A stretch of DNA of 64,000 nt from NCBI RefSeq assembly GCF_011022235.1, contig NZ_JAAIYP010000039.1:124001-188000 (forward strand), written 5' to 3'. The stretch comes from Magnetospirillum aberrantis SpK (GTDB lineage: Bacteria; Pseudomonadota; Alphaproteobacteria; Rhodospirillales; Magnetospirillaceae). A program made the translations under genes and the position numbers. Below are positions 18,921 to 27,431 of this stretch, piece after piece; within the stretch, counting starts at the first letter, position 1, and every line of letters begins with the position of its first letter. The notes below the pieces were generated by a model, which saw only the letters and a list, made by a program, of their open reading frames with translations, was not told the DNA's origin and searched no databases.

Positions 18921-20131
18921 TCGACGACGATGTTGATGGTGCGATAGACCCAATCGACCCGCTGTTGCGCCGTGGCTCGGTCGGGGGCCACCAGCACGAA
19001 CACACCGAAACGATGGGCGTGGCTCAGCATCTCGGGCACCACGTCGCCGGGCTGATACCAGAATTCCAGCTTCTTGACCCAATCCTGGGCCGCCACTTCC
19101 TCTGCCCCCTCGACCCGCACCAGCCGCCCCGGCGGCGGAAAGAAATAGCGGTTGGCCACCGCCACGTTCCATTGCGGCTCCAGGGCGTCGAGATCGGGCT
19201 GGTCACCCACCGCCATGGCGATGACCGCGCGCACATAATTGATCCCGGTCCCCAACGGCACCAGGCTTTCACAGAAATCGCCCCCCGACAGCCGCGCGGC
19301 GATCTCGATGATCTTCGGCCCCTCGGGGGTCAGGACCACGTCGCCCTTGGTGACACCATCGGTGATGCCGAGCGCCAGCGACGCCTGTTCCACCGCCCGC
19401 TCCACCGCCGCGCGGTCGTCGGCGCCCAGGATGGACGGCACCCAACCGCCGTTTTCCATGATCTGCGGCAGGAACCGTTCCAGAAGTTCGTAATTACGGT
19501 CGGCGAAACCTGGGGTGACCGCGCGCCCGTTCACCATGATGGTCTCGGTGCTGATCTGAAGACCGGGCAGATATTCCTCGACCTGGACCCGACCGGAAAA
19601 GGAAAAGTCACGGGCCGCCTGGAACAAGGCTTCGGCGTCGGAATCCGGCCCCAACAGGAACACCCCGCGCGACCCGGACCGGTCCACCGGCTTGATCACC
19701 ACCTGTCCCCGTTCGGCCAGGGCGCGGCGCACCTCGGCTGCCGTCTCGACCTCGGCGAACCACGGAATGGGCACCCCACACTCCCGGAACCGCCGTTTCA
19801 TGGCGAACTTGTCGGTGGCCAGCCGGGCCGATTCCATGGAAATGGCCGGTGTCCCCAGATGGTGGGCGACACGGGCGACGATGTCGGGAATGTCGCTGCC
19901 CATGGTGCTGACACCGGCCAGATCGAGCGCGCGGATTTCCGGCCGGTCGAGATAGGCGCAGATGGCCTCGGGCTCACGCGTGCTGATGACCGCGTGATGG
20001 TCGGCCTCGGCAAAGGCCGCCGCCTTGGGGTTCATGTCGAACACCAAGGTCGCCAACCCCATCTGGCGCGCGGTGCGCACCATGAACAACTGGTCGCCGC
20101 CGCCGCCCAATACCACCAAGGTCCGGGTCAT
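18917..20131 (-). CDS. ATP-grasp enzyme 3
   Basis: 404 residues. N-terminal Rossmann-like part TRTLVVLGGGGDQLFMVRTARQMG, then DKFAMKRRFRECGVPIPWF, the lysine/glycine loop VVIKPVDRSGSRGVFLL, VQVEEYLPGLQISTETIMV, and the metal-binding end VLTPEGPKIIEIAARLSGGDF. This is the D-Ala-D-Ala ligase / carbamoyl-phosphate-synthase-like branch also used by peptide and amino-acid ligases. Start at ATG 20131, overlapping the stop of the cytidylyltransferase-PseG fusion. It may add an amino acid or acyl group to the amino sugar made by its neighbours, which is inference from coupling only. Confidence 0.85.
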   Translation of the reverse strand: MTRTLVVLGGGGDQLFMVRTARQMGLATLVFDMNPKAAAFAEADHHAVISTREPEAICAYLDRPEIRALDLAGVSTMGSDIPDIVARVAHHLGTPAISMESARLATDKFAMKRRFRECGVPIPWFAEVETAAEVRRALAERGQVVIKPVDRSGSRGVFLLGPDSDAEALFQAARDFSFSGRVQVEEYLPGLQISTETIMVNGRAVTPGFADRNYELLERFLPQIMENGGWVPSILGADDRAAVERAVEQASLALGITDGVTKGDVVLTPEGPKIIEIAARLSGGDFCESLVPLGTGINYVRAVIAMAVGDQPDLDALEPQWNVAVANRYFFPPPGRLVRVEGAEEVAAQDWVKKLEFWYQPGDVVPEMLSHAHRFGVFVLVAPDRATAQQRVDWVYRTINIVVE

Positions 20132-21906
20132 GAAGTCACCGCCTTTTCCTGCACAGACACATTATTCACCACCGCCTGGGCCAGCCGTTGGGCGACGCGG
20201 CACGCGCCATCGCCATCGATCAACGCGGCGCCGGCCGCCGCCATCCGCTCTCTTCGCGCCGGATCGGCCAACAGACCGGAAACGGCATCCGCGACCTCGA
20301 CATCGGCGACCCGGTCGTGCACGCCAAGCACCATTGCCGCCCCGGCCGCCGCCAAGGCCGAGGCCGAAAGAACGTGGTCGTCGGTCAGGCCCAGCAGAAC
20401 CATGGGCACCGCCATCATCGCCAATTCGTGGGCGATGGTGCCGAACGACGCCAAGGCCAGATCGAAGGCCGGCAACCGCGCCACCAGATCGGGCACCGCC
20501 ACCTCAAGCCGGAACCGAGGCCCCAATTCCGCCAGACGGGCCGCCAACGCCTCGCGCCGGCCATAGGCCGCCCCGACCACCACGGTCGCCTCGAACGCCG
20601 CCTCCAACCCAGCCAGGATGGACACCGCCCGGCCGGTCAGGTCGGCGGGATCGGCGCCGCCCATGCACACCAGCAGCCGCGGTACGGCGCTTTGCGTGCG
20701 TGTGACGGGGAGGTGCGGACGCGCCACCGGCAACCATTCCCAGCCGGCCAAGACCTGGGTCTGCGGCGCGAACGTCAGGGCCGCCACCTGCGGCACCGGC
20801 GGATAAAACGCCAGATCGGCGGCCAGACGGCGATCGGACCCATCATCCAGCACCGCCAACACCTTGACCGAACGGCGCCAGCCGCGCAGCACCTCCGGCC
20901 CGGTGTCGTCACGCAGATCGACCATCAACACGTCGGGCGCCCATCGCGCGACCAAGGCGTCCATGGCTCCCGCTTCGGTCACCTCGGCCACGCCAAAGCC
21001 TTGCTGTTCCACCAGCCGCCGCGCCACCTCTTCGCCGGCCATGGCGAAGCGCACGCCCCAGGAATGACGGTCGCGCAGTTCCCGCGCCACGTTCAGGCAA
21101 CGCATGACGTGCCCCAAGCCCAGCCGCGCCCCGCCGTCACAGCGGAACAGGGCCTTGCGCGTCACCTCGTCCCCACCCTTTTGCCGGACATGGGCGTTGA
21201 TCGCCACGAGGTCGGGGCGGCGCCTGAGAAGCTCCACCACCTGGGGAATGCCCAGTTCCCCCGCTGGAACGCCGGTCTCGGCGTAAAGCGCCTCGATCAA
21301 CGCCACATCGGCGGGCGTGTCCACCGAGATGCGACCGCCGGAAAACTCATGGCTGACGGGAAAGCGAAAAGACACCGCGCGGCCCAGCTCGGGATGCAGC
21401 GAGGCGTAATAGGTGACGTGCTCGCGTGCGGCCGGGTCATCCGCCCCCTCGACGCCGATACGCTCCAACAGGCGGCGCGACACCACGGTATAGCCTTCAT
21501 CGATCACCGCTTGCGGCGAACCGTCGCCGCAGATGTTGTCGGCATCGGCTTCCAACAGGCGTTCGACCATGGCGTCGATGATGTCGGGAGCCACCAGCGG
21601 CGAATCGCCGGTGACGCGGATCACCACCTCGGCGTCAAGCCGGCGCGCGGCGGTCAGATAACGCTCAAGGACGTTGTCGACGCTGCCCCGCACCACCACC
21701 GCGCCCTGTTCGGCGGCATAGGCGGCCAAGGGATCGTCGGACGGATCGGTGGTGGTGGCGACACAGACATGGGTGACGGCACGGGCCTGTTTCAGGCGGT
21801 GGATCAAATGCCAGATCAAGGGTTTGCCGGCGACCGGATACAGACTCTTGCCCGGAAAGCGGGTCGATCCCATGCGCGCCTGGATGATGGCGGCGACCAC
21901 GCTCAT
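20128..21906 (-). CDS. Bifunctional SpsF-type cytidylyltransferase / PseG-like nucleotide-sugar hydrolase
   Basis: 592 residues from ATG 21906. Residues ~1-240 are a cytidylyltransferase of the SpsF/NeuA-like group: AAIIQARMGSTRFPGKSL (nucleotide loop), RVTGDSPLVAPDI, ISVDTPAD. Residues ~255-592 are PseG-like: FRCDGGARLGLGHVMRCLNVA is the signature start of UDP-sugar hydrolases of pseudaminic acid synthesis, and a GT-B-type C-terminal half has LLVCMGGADPADLTGRAV and ASFGTIAHELAMMAVP. PseG removes UDP before the NeuB-type step and the cytidylyltransferase makes the CMP-sugar after it, so the fusion joins two non-adjacent steps. Coupled to the NeuB-like gene upstream. Confidence 0.85.
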   Translation of the reverse strand: MSVVAAIIQARMGSTRFPGKSLYPVAGKPLIWHLIHRLKQARAVTHVCVATTTDPSDDPLAAYAAEQGAVVVRGSVDNVLERYLTAARRLDAEVVIRVTGDSPLVAPDIIDAMVERLLEADADNICGDGSPQAVIDEGYTVVSRRLLERIGVEGADDPAAREHVTYYASLHPELGRAVSFRFPVSHEFSGGRISVDTPADVALIEALYAETGVPAGELGIPQVVELLRRRPDLVAINAHVRQKGGDEVTRKALFRCDGGARLGLGHVMRCLNVARELRDRHSWGVRFAMAGEEVARRLVEQQGFGVAEVTEAGAMDALVARWAPDVLMVDLRDDTGPEVLRGWRRSVKVLAVLDDGSDRRLAADLAFYPPVPQVAALTFAPQTQVLAGWEWLPVARPHLPVTRTQSAVPRLLVCMGGADPADLTGRAVSILAGLEAAFEATVVVGAAYGRREALAARLAELGPRFRLEVAVPDLVARLPAFDLALASFGTIAHELAMMAVPMVLLGLTDDHVLSASALAAAGAAMVLGVHDRVADVEVADAVSGLLADPARRERMAAAGAALIDGDGACRVAQRLAQAVVNNVSVQEKAVTS

Positions 21907-22766
21907 GGGCGATACCCCACCCGCGTCGCCTTGAGCGGCCGCAAGCCGTCCTCGGGGTCGGCACGCCACTGGCGTTCCACCAACTCGGTCGCTCCCGGTT
22001 CCTTGCTGCCGTCGCCGTCGGCGCCCAGCGCCTCGCGCACGTCGCGGATAACCGGGGCGATTTCGCCGGGCAGCCAGCAATGGCCGGCGGCGAATTCAGC
22101 GCCTTCTCCTTCGAGGTCGAAATGGAACTCGACCACCGAGGCTCCCCAGCGATGCACCGCGCGGTGGATCACCGACGGCCGCCGGGTATGGTCGGACCAT
22201 CCCACCGCACAGCCGGTGGCCCGGCGAAGGGTGTCAAGCGCCGCCAGATTGGCGTCCTCGGGCTTGGTGGGATAGTTGGAAACGCAATGCAGCAAGGTCA
22301 GGTCATGGCCGCCGGCGTCGCGCGCCCAGCCGACCATGGCCCGAACCTCGTCCATGTCGGCCATGCCGGTGGACACCACCAGCGGCTTGCCGGTGGCGGC
22401 GCATGCCCGCACCAGATCGGGCCAGATCATTTCGTAAGAAGCGACCTTGAACAGATCCACATGCGGGGCAAGGTCGGCCACGGCGTCGAGGGAAAACGGC
22501 GTACAGGCGAACAAGATCCCCCGTGCCCGACAGTGTTCGGCGATGGGGGCCAGGAACTCGGTGGGCAATTCCCACTCCACCCGAGCCTGGATGTCGGGAC
22601 GCACGGCGACGATTTCCGGGGCGAACAGGTCGCGCACCCGGAAAAGCTGGAACTTCACCGCGTCGCAACCGCTATCCGCCGCGGCATCGACGAAGGCCCG
22701 GCACCGCCCCAGGTCGCGGGCGTGGTTGCTGGAAACTTCGGCGATGAATTGGGGCTGGGCGACCAT
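21903..22766 (-). CDS. NeuB/PseI-like nonulosonic acid synthase lacking the SAF domain
   Basis: 287 residues from ATG 22766. Family members condense phosphoenolpyruvate with a hexosamine to form a nine-carbon sialic-like acid. The TIM-barrel signatures are clear: FIAEVSSNHARDL, DAVKFQLF, FACTPFS, VASYEMIWPDLV, PLVVSTGMADMDEV, LLHCVSNYPT, and VGWSDHT with a metal-ligand His. Typical family members are ~340-350 residues and end in an SAF (antifreeze-like) substrate-lid domain; here the chain ends ~40 residues after the barrel. The usual EKHF motif reads EFHF. The acceptor sugar may therefore be atypical. First gene of the five-gene coupled run. Confidence 0.82.
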   Translation of the reverse strand: MVAQPQFIAEVSSNHARDLGRCRAFVDAAADSGCDAVKFQLFRVRDLFAPEIVAVRPDIQARVEWELPTEFLAPIAEHCRARGILFACTPFSLDAVADLAPHVDLFKVASYEMIWPDLVRACAATGKPLVVSTGMADMDEVRAMVGWARDAGGHDLTLLHCVSNYPTKPEDANLAALDTLRRATGCAVGWSDHTRRPSVIHRAVHRWGASVVEFHFDLEGEGAEFAAGHCWLPGEIAPVIRDVREALGADGDGSKEPGATELVERQWRADPEDGLRPLKATRVGYRP

Positions 22767-22875
22767 GGCGGGAACTCCGGTCAGGACCGTGGCCGGGGGC
22801 ACAACCAAATCTTAAAGAACCTGCCCTAGCCTTTGGCGCAGCATGGCCCATCTTCCTTAACAGCGGGTTACGCCC

Positions 22876-24642
22876 TTGGACCGCAAGAACATCCTGGAAA
22901 CCATCCGTTCTCCCAAAGACATCAAGGATCTGGACGTCGCCGCCTTGCGTATGCTGGCCGACGAAATCCGGGCCTTTTTGTTGGACACCATCTCGCGCAC
23001 CGGCGGCCATATCGGGGCCAACCTGGGCACGGTGGAATTATCCATCGCCTTGCACAAGGTGTTCGAATCGCCGGCCGAGCCGATCATCTGGGACACCGGC
23101 CATCAGGGCTATACCCACAAGCTGTTGACCGGGCGCGCCGGGCTGTTCCCCAGCCTGAACAGTTTCGGCGGCATGAACCGTTTCGTCACCCGCACCGAAA
23201 GCGAGCATGACCTGATCGAGGCGTCACACGCCGGCACCTCGCTTTCGGTGGCCTTGGGCATGGCCCTGGCCCGCAAGATCCGGGGCGAGGACCGGCCGGT
23301 GGTGGCGTTCATCGGCGACGGCGCCCTGGCCGAGGGCATGGCGTTGGAAGCGCTGAACCACGCGGCGGTGGAAAACGCTCCCATGGTGCTGGCGCTCAAC
23401 GACAACGGCTTCGCCATCAGCCCCGGCTTCGGCGCGCTGCACGAGGCGTTCCAGCACGGCCGGGCGCGGGCATTGTTCGAAGCTCTGGGGTGCCGCTATA
23501 TCGGCCCGGTGGACGGCCACGACGTCGCCGCCCTGGTCGAGGCGTTCACCGAAGCGCGCAAGCCCGGCCCGCTGGCGGTGGTGCACGCCAAGACGGAAAA
23601 GGGCCATGGCTGGGAACCGGCCAAGACCCATCCGGTGCGCCAGCATTTCTCGTTCCCGTTCGACGTGGCCAGCGGCACGCTGTCGTCCGGCGCACCGCCC
23701 AAGCCCTGTCAGGACGTGGCGGCGGCCGAGATCGCCAAGGCCATGGAGACCGACGAACGCATCTGCTGCGTCACCCCCTCCACCCTGTACGCCACCGGCC
23801 TTGCCCCCATCTTCCAACGCTGGCCGGAACGCTGTTTCGACCCCGGCATGGAGGAACAGCACGCCATGACCTTGACGGTGGGGCTGGCGCTGGACGGCAT
23901 GCGGCCGGTCATCGCCTATCAATCCACCTTCATGCAGCGCGCCTTCGACCAAGTCATCCACGACGTCTGCTTCATGAACCTGCCGATCCTGATGCTGGGC
24001 ATGCGCAGCGGCTTCGCCGGCTACGACAACCCCACCCATCACGGCATCTACGACCTGGCCTATCTGCGGCCGTTGCCCAACCTGACCATGCTCTATCCCA
24101 AGGACGGGTTCGAACTGGCCGCCATGGTGGCCGAGACATTGCGCAACCCGGCCGGTCCCACCCTGATCCTGATGCCTTATGGTCCGGTGGACGAAATCGA
24201 CCCGGCCGTCGCCGACGAACCGCCGGCGGCGCTTTCGTTGCCGCAGGTGGTGCGCGGCGGCAAGGACGTCACGGTGTTCACCGTCGGCAACACCTACAAG
24301 GCGGCGGCGGCGGCGGTCGAGGACTTGCGGGCACGCGGCGTCGACGCCGGGCTGGTCAACCTGCGTCGATTGAAGCCGTTGCCCGAGGACGAACTGGCCG
24401 CCCTGTTGGTCGCCGCCCCGCGTGCGGTGACCATCGAAGAGGCGGTGCTGGACGGCGGCGTCGGCTCGGCCCTGGCGACCCTGGCCATGGATCGCCGGAT
24501 CGCCGTGGACGTGCTGCGGATCGGTATTCCCTGTACCTTCGCCCCACCGGGATCGAACGACGAGTTGACCAAGCTGTTCGGTCTGGACGCGCCGGGCATC
24601 GCCGCCAAGATCGCCGCCCGTTGGCCGGAATGGGCAAAGTGA
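22876..24642 (+). CDS. Divergent DXS-like (1-deoxyxylulose-5-phosphate synthase family) TPP enzyme
   Basis: 588 residues, shorter than housekeeping DXS (~620-640). TPP-binding motif GDGALAEG followed by NDNGFAI; the DXS-type WDTGHQGYTHKLLTGR and the catalytic Glu segment MEEQHAMT are kept, with QRAFDQVIHDV and THHGIYDLAYL in the pyrimidine domain. The DXS DRAG segment reads MRSG, and VGADGQTH reads AGYDNPTH. DXS joins pyruvate-derived acetyl to glyceraldehyde-3-phosphate; here, inside a glycan island, another aldehyde is likely, which is inference. Start is TTG 22876. It diverges from the NeuB-like gene across 109 bp and overlaps the following SDR gene by 13 bases. Confidence 0.8.
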   Translation: MDRKNILETIRSPKDIKDLDVAALRMLADEIRAFLLDTISRTGGHIGANLGTVELSIALHKVFESPAEPIIWDTGHQGYTHKLLTGRAGLFPSLNSFGGMNRFVTRTESEHDLIEASHAGTSLSVALGMALARKIRGEDRPVVAFIGDGALAEGMALEALNHAAVENAPMVLALNDNGFAISPGFGALHEAFQHGRARALFEALGCRYIGPVDGHDVAALVEAFTEARKPGPLAVVHAKTEKGHGWEPAKTHPVRQHFSFPFDVASGTLSSGAPPKPCQDVAAAEIAKAMETDERICCVTPSTLYATGLAPIFQRWPERCFDPGMEEQHAMTLTVGLALDGMRPVIAYQSTFMQRAFDQVIHDVCFMNLPILMLGMRSGFAGYDNPTHHGIYDLAYLRPLPNLTMLYPKDGFELAAMVAETLRNPAGPTLILMPYGPVDEIDPAVADEPPAALSLPQVVRGGKDVTVFTVGNTYKAAAAAVEDLRARGVDAGLVNLRRLKPLPEDELAALLVAAPRAVTIEEAVLDGGVGSALATLAMDRRIAVDVLRIGIPCTFAPPGSNDELTKLFGLDAPGIAAKIAARWPEWAK

Positions 24643-25388
24643 ACGGGGACCGCCTGGCCGGTAAGGCCGCCCTGGTCACCGGCGCCTCGCGCGGCATCGG
24701 CGCCGCCATCGCCCGCGCCTTCGCCGCGCAAGGCGCGCGTGTCACCGTCGGCTACCACAGCAACGCCCAGGCCGCCGCCCAGGTGGTGGCCGAGATCGGC
24801 GGCGACGCCTTCGCCGTGGCGCTGGACGTCGCCGACCGCGCCTCGGTCGAGACGGCGTTGGACGCGGTCGTCGCCCGCTTCGGCCGGCTGGATGTGCTGG
24901 TCAACAACGCCGGTATCCTGAAGCAGACGCCGTTCCTCGAAATCGACGAGGCCGAGTGGGACAGCATGCTGGCGGTCAACCTCAAGGGCGTGTTCCTGTG
25001 CACCCAGGGCGCCGCCCGACGCTTCGGTCCCGAAGGCGGCGCCGTCGTCAACCTGAGTTCCATGGGCGGCCAGATGGGCGGCCCCAAGGCACCGCATTAC
25101 GCGGCGGCCAAGGCGGCGGTGATCTCGTTCACCCGCTCCACGGCGCGATTGCTGGCGCCCAACGTGCGGGTCAACGCCATCGCACCGGGCTTCATCCGCA
25201 CCGAGATGTACGAGCACATCATGGCCCAGGGCCACACCACCGAGGACGCGGTGGTCGCCGGCGTGCCGCTGGCCCGCGTGGGCGAACCGGCCGACGTGGC
25301 CGAGGCAGCGGTATTCCTGGCTTCCGACGCCGCGTCCTATGTCACCGGACAGGTGATCAACGTCAACGGCGGCGTGTTGATGGTGTAA
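24630..25388 (+). CDS. Short-chain dehydrogenase/reductase (FabG-like)
   Basis: 252 residues, NAD(P)-dependent. TGASRGIG cofactor loop near residue 18, NNAG near 92, and the Ser-Tyr-Lys triad in LSSMGGQMGGPKAPHYAAAKAAV; the C-terminus YVTGQVINVNGGVLMV is classic. ATG 24630 lies inside the end of the DXS-like gene; GTG 24639 is an alternative start. Placement directly after the DXS-like enzyme suggests it reduces the keto product, which is inference; FabG itself is usually with fatty-acid genes. Confidence 0.87.
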   Translation: MGKVNGDRLAGKAALVTGASRGIGAAIARAFAAQGARVTVGYHSNAQAAAQVVAEIGGDAFAVALDVADRASVETALDAVVARFGRLDVLVNNAGILKQTPFLEIDEAEWDSMLAVNLKGVFLCTQGAARRFGPEGGAVVNLSSMGGQMGGPKAPHYAAAKAAVISFTRSTARLLAPNVRVNAIAPGFIRTEMYEHIMAQGHTTEDAVVAGVPLARVGEPADVAEAAVFLASDAASYVTGQVINVNGGVLMV

Positions 25389-25392
25389 ACCC

Positions 25393-26355
25393 TCAACCGC
25401 CGTCGAGGGCGGCCGACATTGCGGCAAGCAGGCCGTCCCGACCGCAGGCGGCGGCGATGTCGGCGACGTTGTCCGCCACCTGGGCCGACGTCCGCATGCC
25501 GGGAATGACCGTGGCGATGGTCGGCTCGGCCAGTACGAAGGCCAAGGCGGCCGCGCTGAGCGACACCCCGAACCCGGCCACCGCCGCCGCGACCCGGTCG
25601 CGCCGCGCGAGATCGTCCTGGAATTGGGCGCCACCGGCGTTCCATGTGGAACGCACGTCGCCTTCGTCGAAACGGCGATCCATGGTGACGCTGGACGACA
25701 GCAGCCCCCGCCCCAACGGAGAGGCGCCGATGACGCCGACGCCGTGATGGGCGCAAGCCTGGGAAAAGGCACCGCGATAGCGGTTGAAGAACAGGTTGTA
25801 GTAAACCTCGACCACCTCGATCCGGGGATCGGACAGCCGGGGCAACACGTCGTCGAAGCGATGGGCGACCGAAACGCCACCATGGGCGATCAGCCCCGCC
25901 GCCTTCATCTCGGTCAGGGTGTCCAGGGCCTCATCCCAGGCGACATCGCCTTCGGGCAGGACATGCAACAGGAAGACCTCCACCCGTTCGCGCCCCAGCC
26001 GCTTCAGCGAACGCCGCACCGACGCCAGCAAATGCGGACGCGACACGTCGGTCATGACACCGACCGCGTTGTCGGGCACGTTCCCCGCCTTGGTCACGAT
26101 CAGCGCCCGCGGGTCCTTGGCCACGCGCTGCGCCAGCAACCGTTCGGCCCGGCCCAGACCGTAGAAGTCGGCGGTGTCGAACAAGGTCACGCCGCTGTCC
26201 AGGGCTGTCTCAAGCGCGGCCTCGGCCACGCCGGGAGCGCTTTCGCCATAGCCGAACGGCCGCCCCGCCAGGGTCAGCGCCCCGGCCAGCGGCCATGTTC
26301 CCATGCCCAACGCCGACACCCTGAGCCCGGTGCGTCCCAGCAGACGGGTTTCCAT
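25393..26355 (-). CDS. Aldo/keto reductase
   Basis: 320 residues from ATG 26355, preceded by AGGG at suitable spacing; GTG 26367 is an alternative. NAD(P)H-dependent carbonyl reductase of the TIM-barrel AKR class. Seen: ETRLLGRTGLRVSALGMGTW, FDTADFYGLG with the catalytic Asp and Tyr, IVTKAG with the Lys, and VFLLHVLP for the His position. The C-terminal GASPLGRGLL and LAEPTIATVIPGM are typical. It is last in the operon that starts with the radical SAM gene at 29064 and converges on the SDR gene with four bases between them. Confidence 0.87.
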   Translation of the reverse strand: METRLLGRTGLRVSALGMGTWPLAGALTLAGRPFGYGESAPGVAEAALETALDSGVTLFDTADFYGLGRAERLLAQRVAKDPRALIVTKAGNVPDNAVGVMTDVSRPHLLASVRRSLKRLGRERVEVFLLHVLPEGDVAWDEALDTLTEMKAAGLIAHGGVSVAHRFDDVLPRLSDPRIEVVEVYYNLFFNRYRGAFSQACAHHGVGVIGASPLGRGLLSSSVTMDRRFDEGDVRSTWNAGGAQFQDDLARRDRVAAAVAGFGVSLSAAALAFVLAEPTIATVIPGMRTSAQVADNVADIAAACGRDGLLAAMSAALDGG

Positions 26356-26373
26356 GAAGCCCTGCACCCCTGA

Positions 26374-27429
26374 TCAAATGAAGTTGATGTGGTCCGGCGG
26401 CGAACGCAGCCCCCACAGGAACTGGTTGATGCTGTTTTGTCGGCAGATCGGTTCGCAGGTGTCGAAATCCAGGTGTGCCTCGATCCGGCGCTGCACCTCG
26501 CGGCGGCGCGGGCCGTTCCAGATTTCCTCGAAGCTTTGCTCGTGGATGTTGCCGTAACAGAAATCGGGGTTTCCCCAATGGCCGTTACAGGTGTAGATGC
26601 CGCCGTCTTCGCCAATCATGGTGATGAACGGCAGTCCCAGGCACTTCTTGTAGGTGCGCTTCAGCATCTGGTTGAACTGGTCCATGCGCACTTCCACATG
26701 GAACCCGTCGCCGGACAGGGCTTCCGCCTCGGCGATCTGGTCGCGGAAACGCTCGTGCATGTCCAGCGGAACGCGGAAGGTGTTGCGTTCGTTCTGGCTG
26801 GCCGGCTTGACCACCATGTAGTCGATGCCGGAATCCTTCAGCCGCCGTGCCAGAAGCGCCACCTCGTGACCGTTCTCGGGCATGACGCAAAAGACCGCGC
26901 CCAAGGTGACGTCCAGACCGCGCCGGGCCTTGATGCCGCCGGCCCAGGACAACACCTGGACCAGCTTGTCCCAATCCGCTTCCCGGCCCGATTGCAGCTT
27001 GGCGTAGGTCGGTGCCGAACCACCCAGGATCGAGAACCGCATCCACGTCAAATAGGGCAGGATGCCGTTGAGCTTGTCTTCGTCCAGCAGCACGCCATTG
27101 GTGGACACCGCCATGTCGGTGCCGTTTTCCCGGCCGATGCGGATGGCGTCCACCGTCGCCTCGTTCAGGAACGGTTCGCCGGTACCGGCGATGAAGGCGC
27201 TCTTGACGCCGCATCTGCCGATGTCCGCCGCCAGACGCAGGAACGCCTCGCGCTCCAGCTTGGGACCGCGATGGCCCAGGTATTCGACATAGCAATGGGC
27301 GCAACGATGGTTGCACTTGCCGATCGGACTGATATCCAGGTGAATCGGGAAGAAATCTTCGCCCCGCTTCCACTTCACCAATTCGTCCACATGGTGCAAC
27401 AGCTTGTGGCCGTTCAGTTGCAACGCCAT
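26374..27429 (-). CDS. Radical SAM/SPASM-type enzyme, island family copy A
   Basis: 351 residues. The iron-sulfur/SAM motif is KCNHRCAHC with C39, C43 and C46. C-terminal auxiliary-cluster cysteines: KKCLGLPF, YTCNGHW, CYGNIH, CEPICRQ. It shares with three other genes here (27997, 34460, 35539) an N-terminal L(D/N)G(T/H)K(L) stretch, W..GE..P, CNH.C..C, and a C-terminal PP(D/A)H(V/I)NFI ending. SPASM and twitch proteins oxidise or epimerise peptides and sugars; the substrate here is unknown. ATG 27429 has AAGGA seven bases upstream. It starts two bases after the TIGR04076-like gene stop. Confidence 0.85.
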   Translation of the reverse strand: MALQLNGHKLLHHVDELVKWKRGEDFFPIHLDISPIGKCNHRCAHCYVEYLGHRGPKLEREAFLRLAADIGRCGVKSAFIAGTGEPFLNEATVDAIRIGRENGTDMAVSTNGVLLDEDKLNGILPYLTWMRFSILGGSAPTYAKLQSGREADWDKLVQVLSWAGGIKARRGLDVTLGAVFCVMPENGHEVALLARRLKDSGIDYMVVKPASQNERNTFRVPLDMHERFRDQIAEAEALSGDGFHVEVRMDQFNQMLKRTYKKCLGLPFITMIGEDGGIYTCNGHWGNPDFCYGNIHEQSFEEIWNGPRRREVQRRIEAHLDFDTCEPICRQNSINQFLWGLRSPPDHINFI

Positions 27430-27431
27430 GG

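Noticed and set aside
18965-20566. 533-codon plus-strand frame across two minus-strand genes
   Set aside because: Low-complexity antisense translation crossing the junction of ATP-grasp 3 and the fusion gene.
20188-22275. Very long plus-strand open frame (695 codons) antisense to the cytidylyltransferase-PseG and NeuB-like genes
   Set aside because: Its translation is Gln/His/Arg/Gly-rich without recognisable motifs, as expected for a high-GC antisense frame; the minus-strand genes have clear family signatures.
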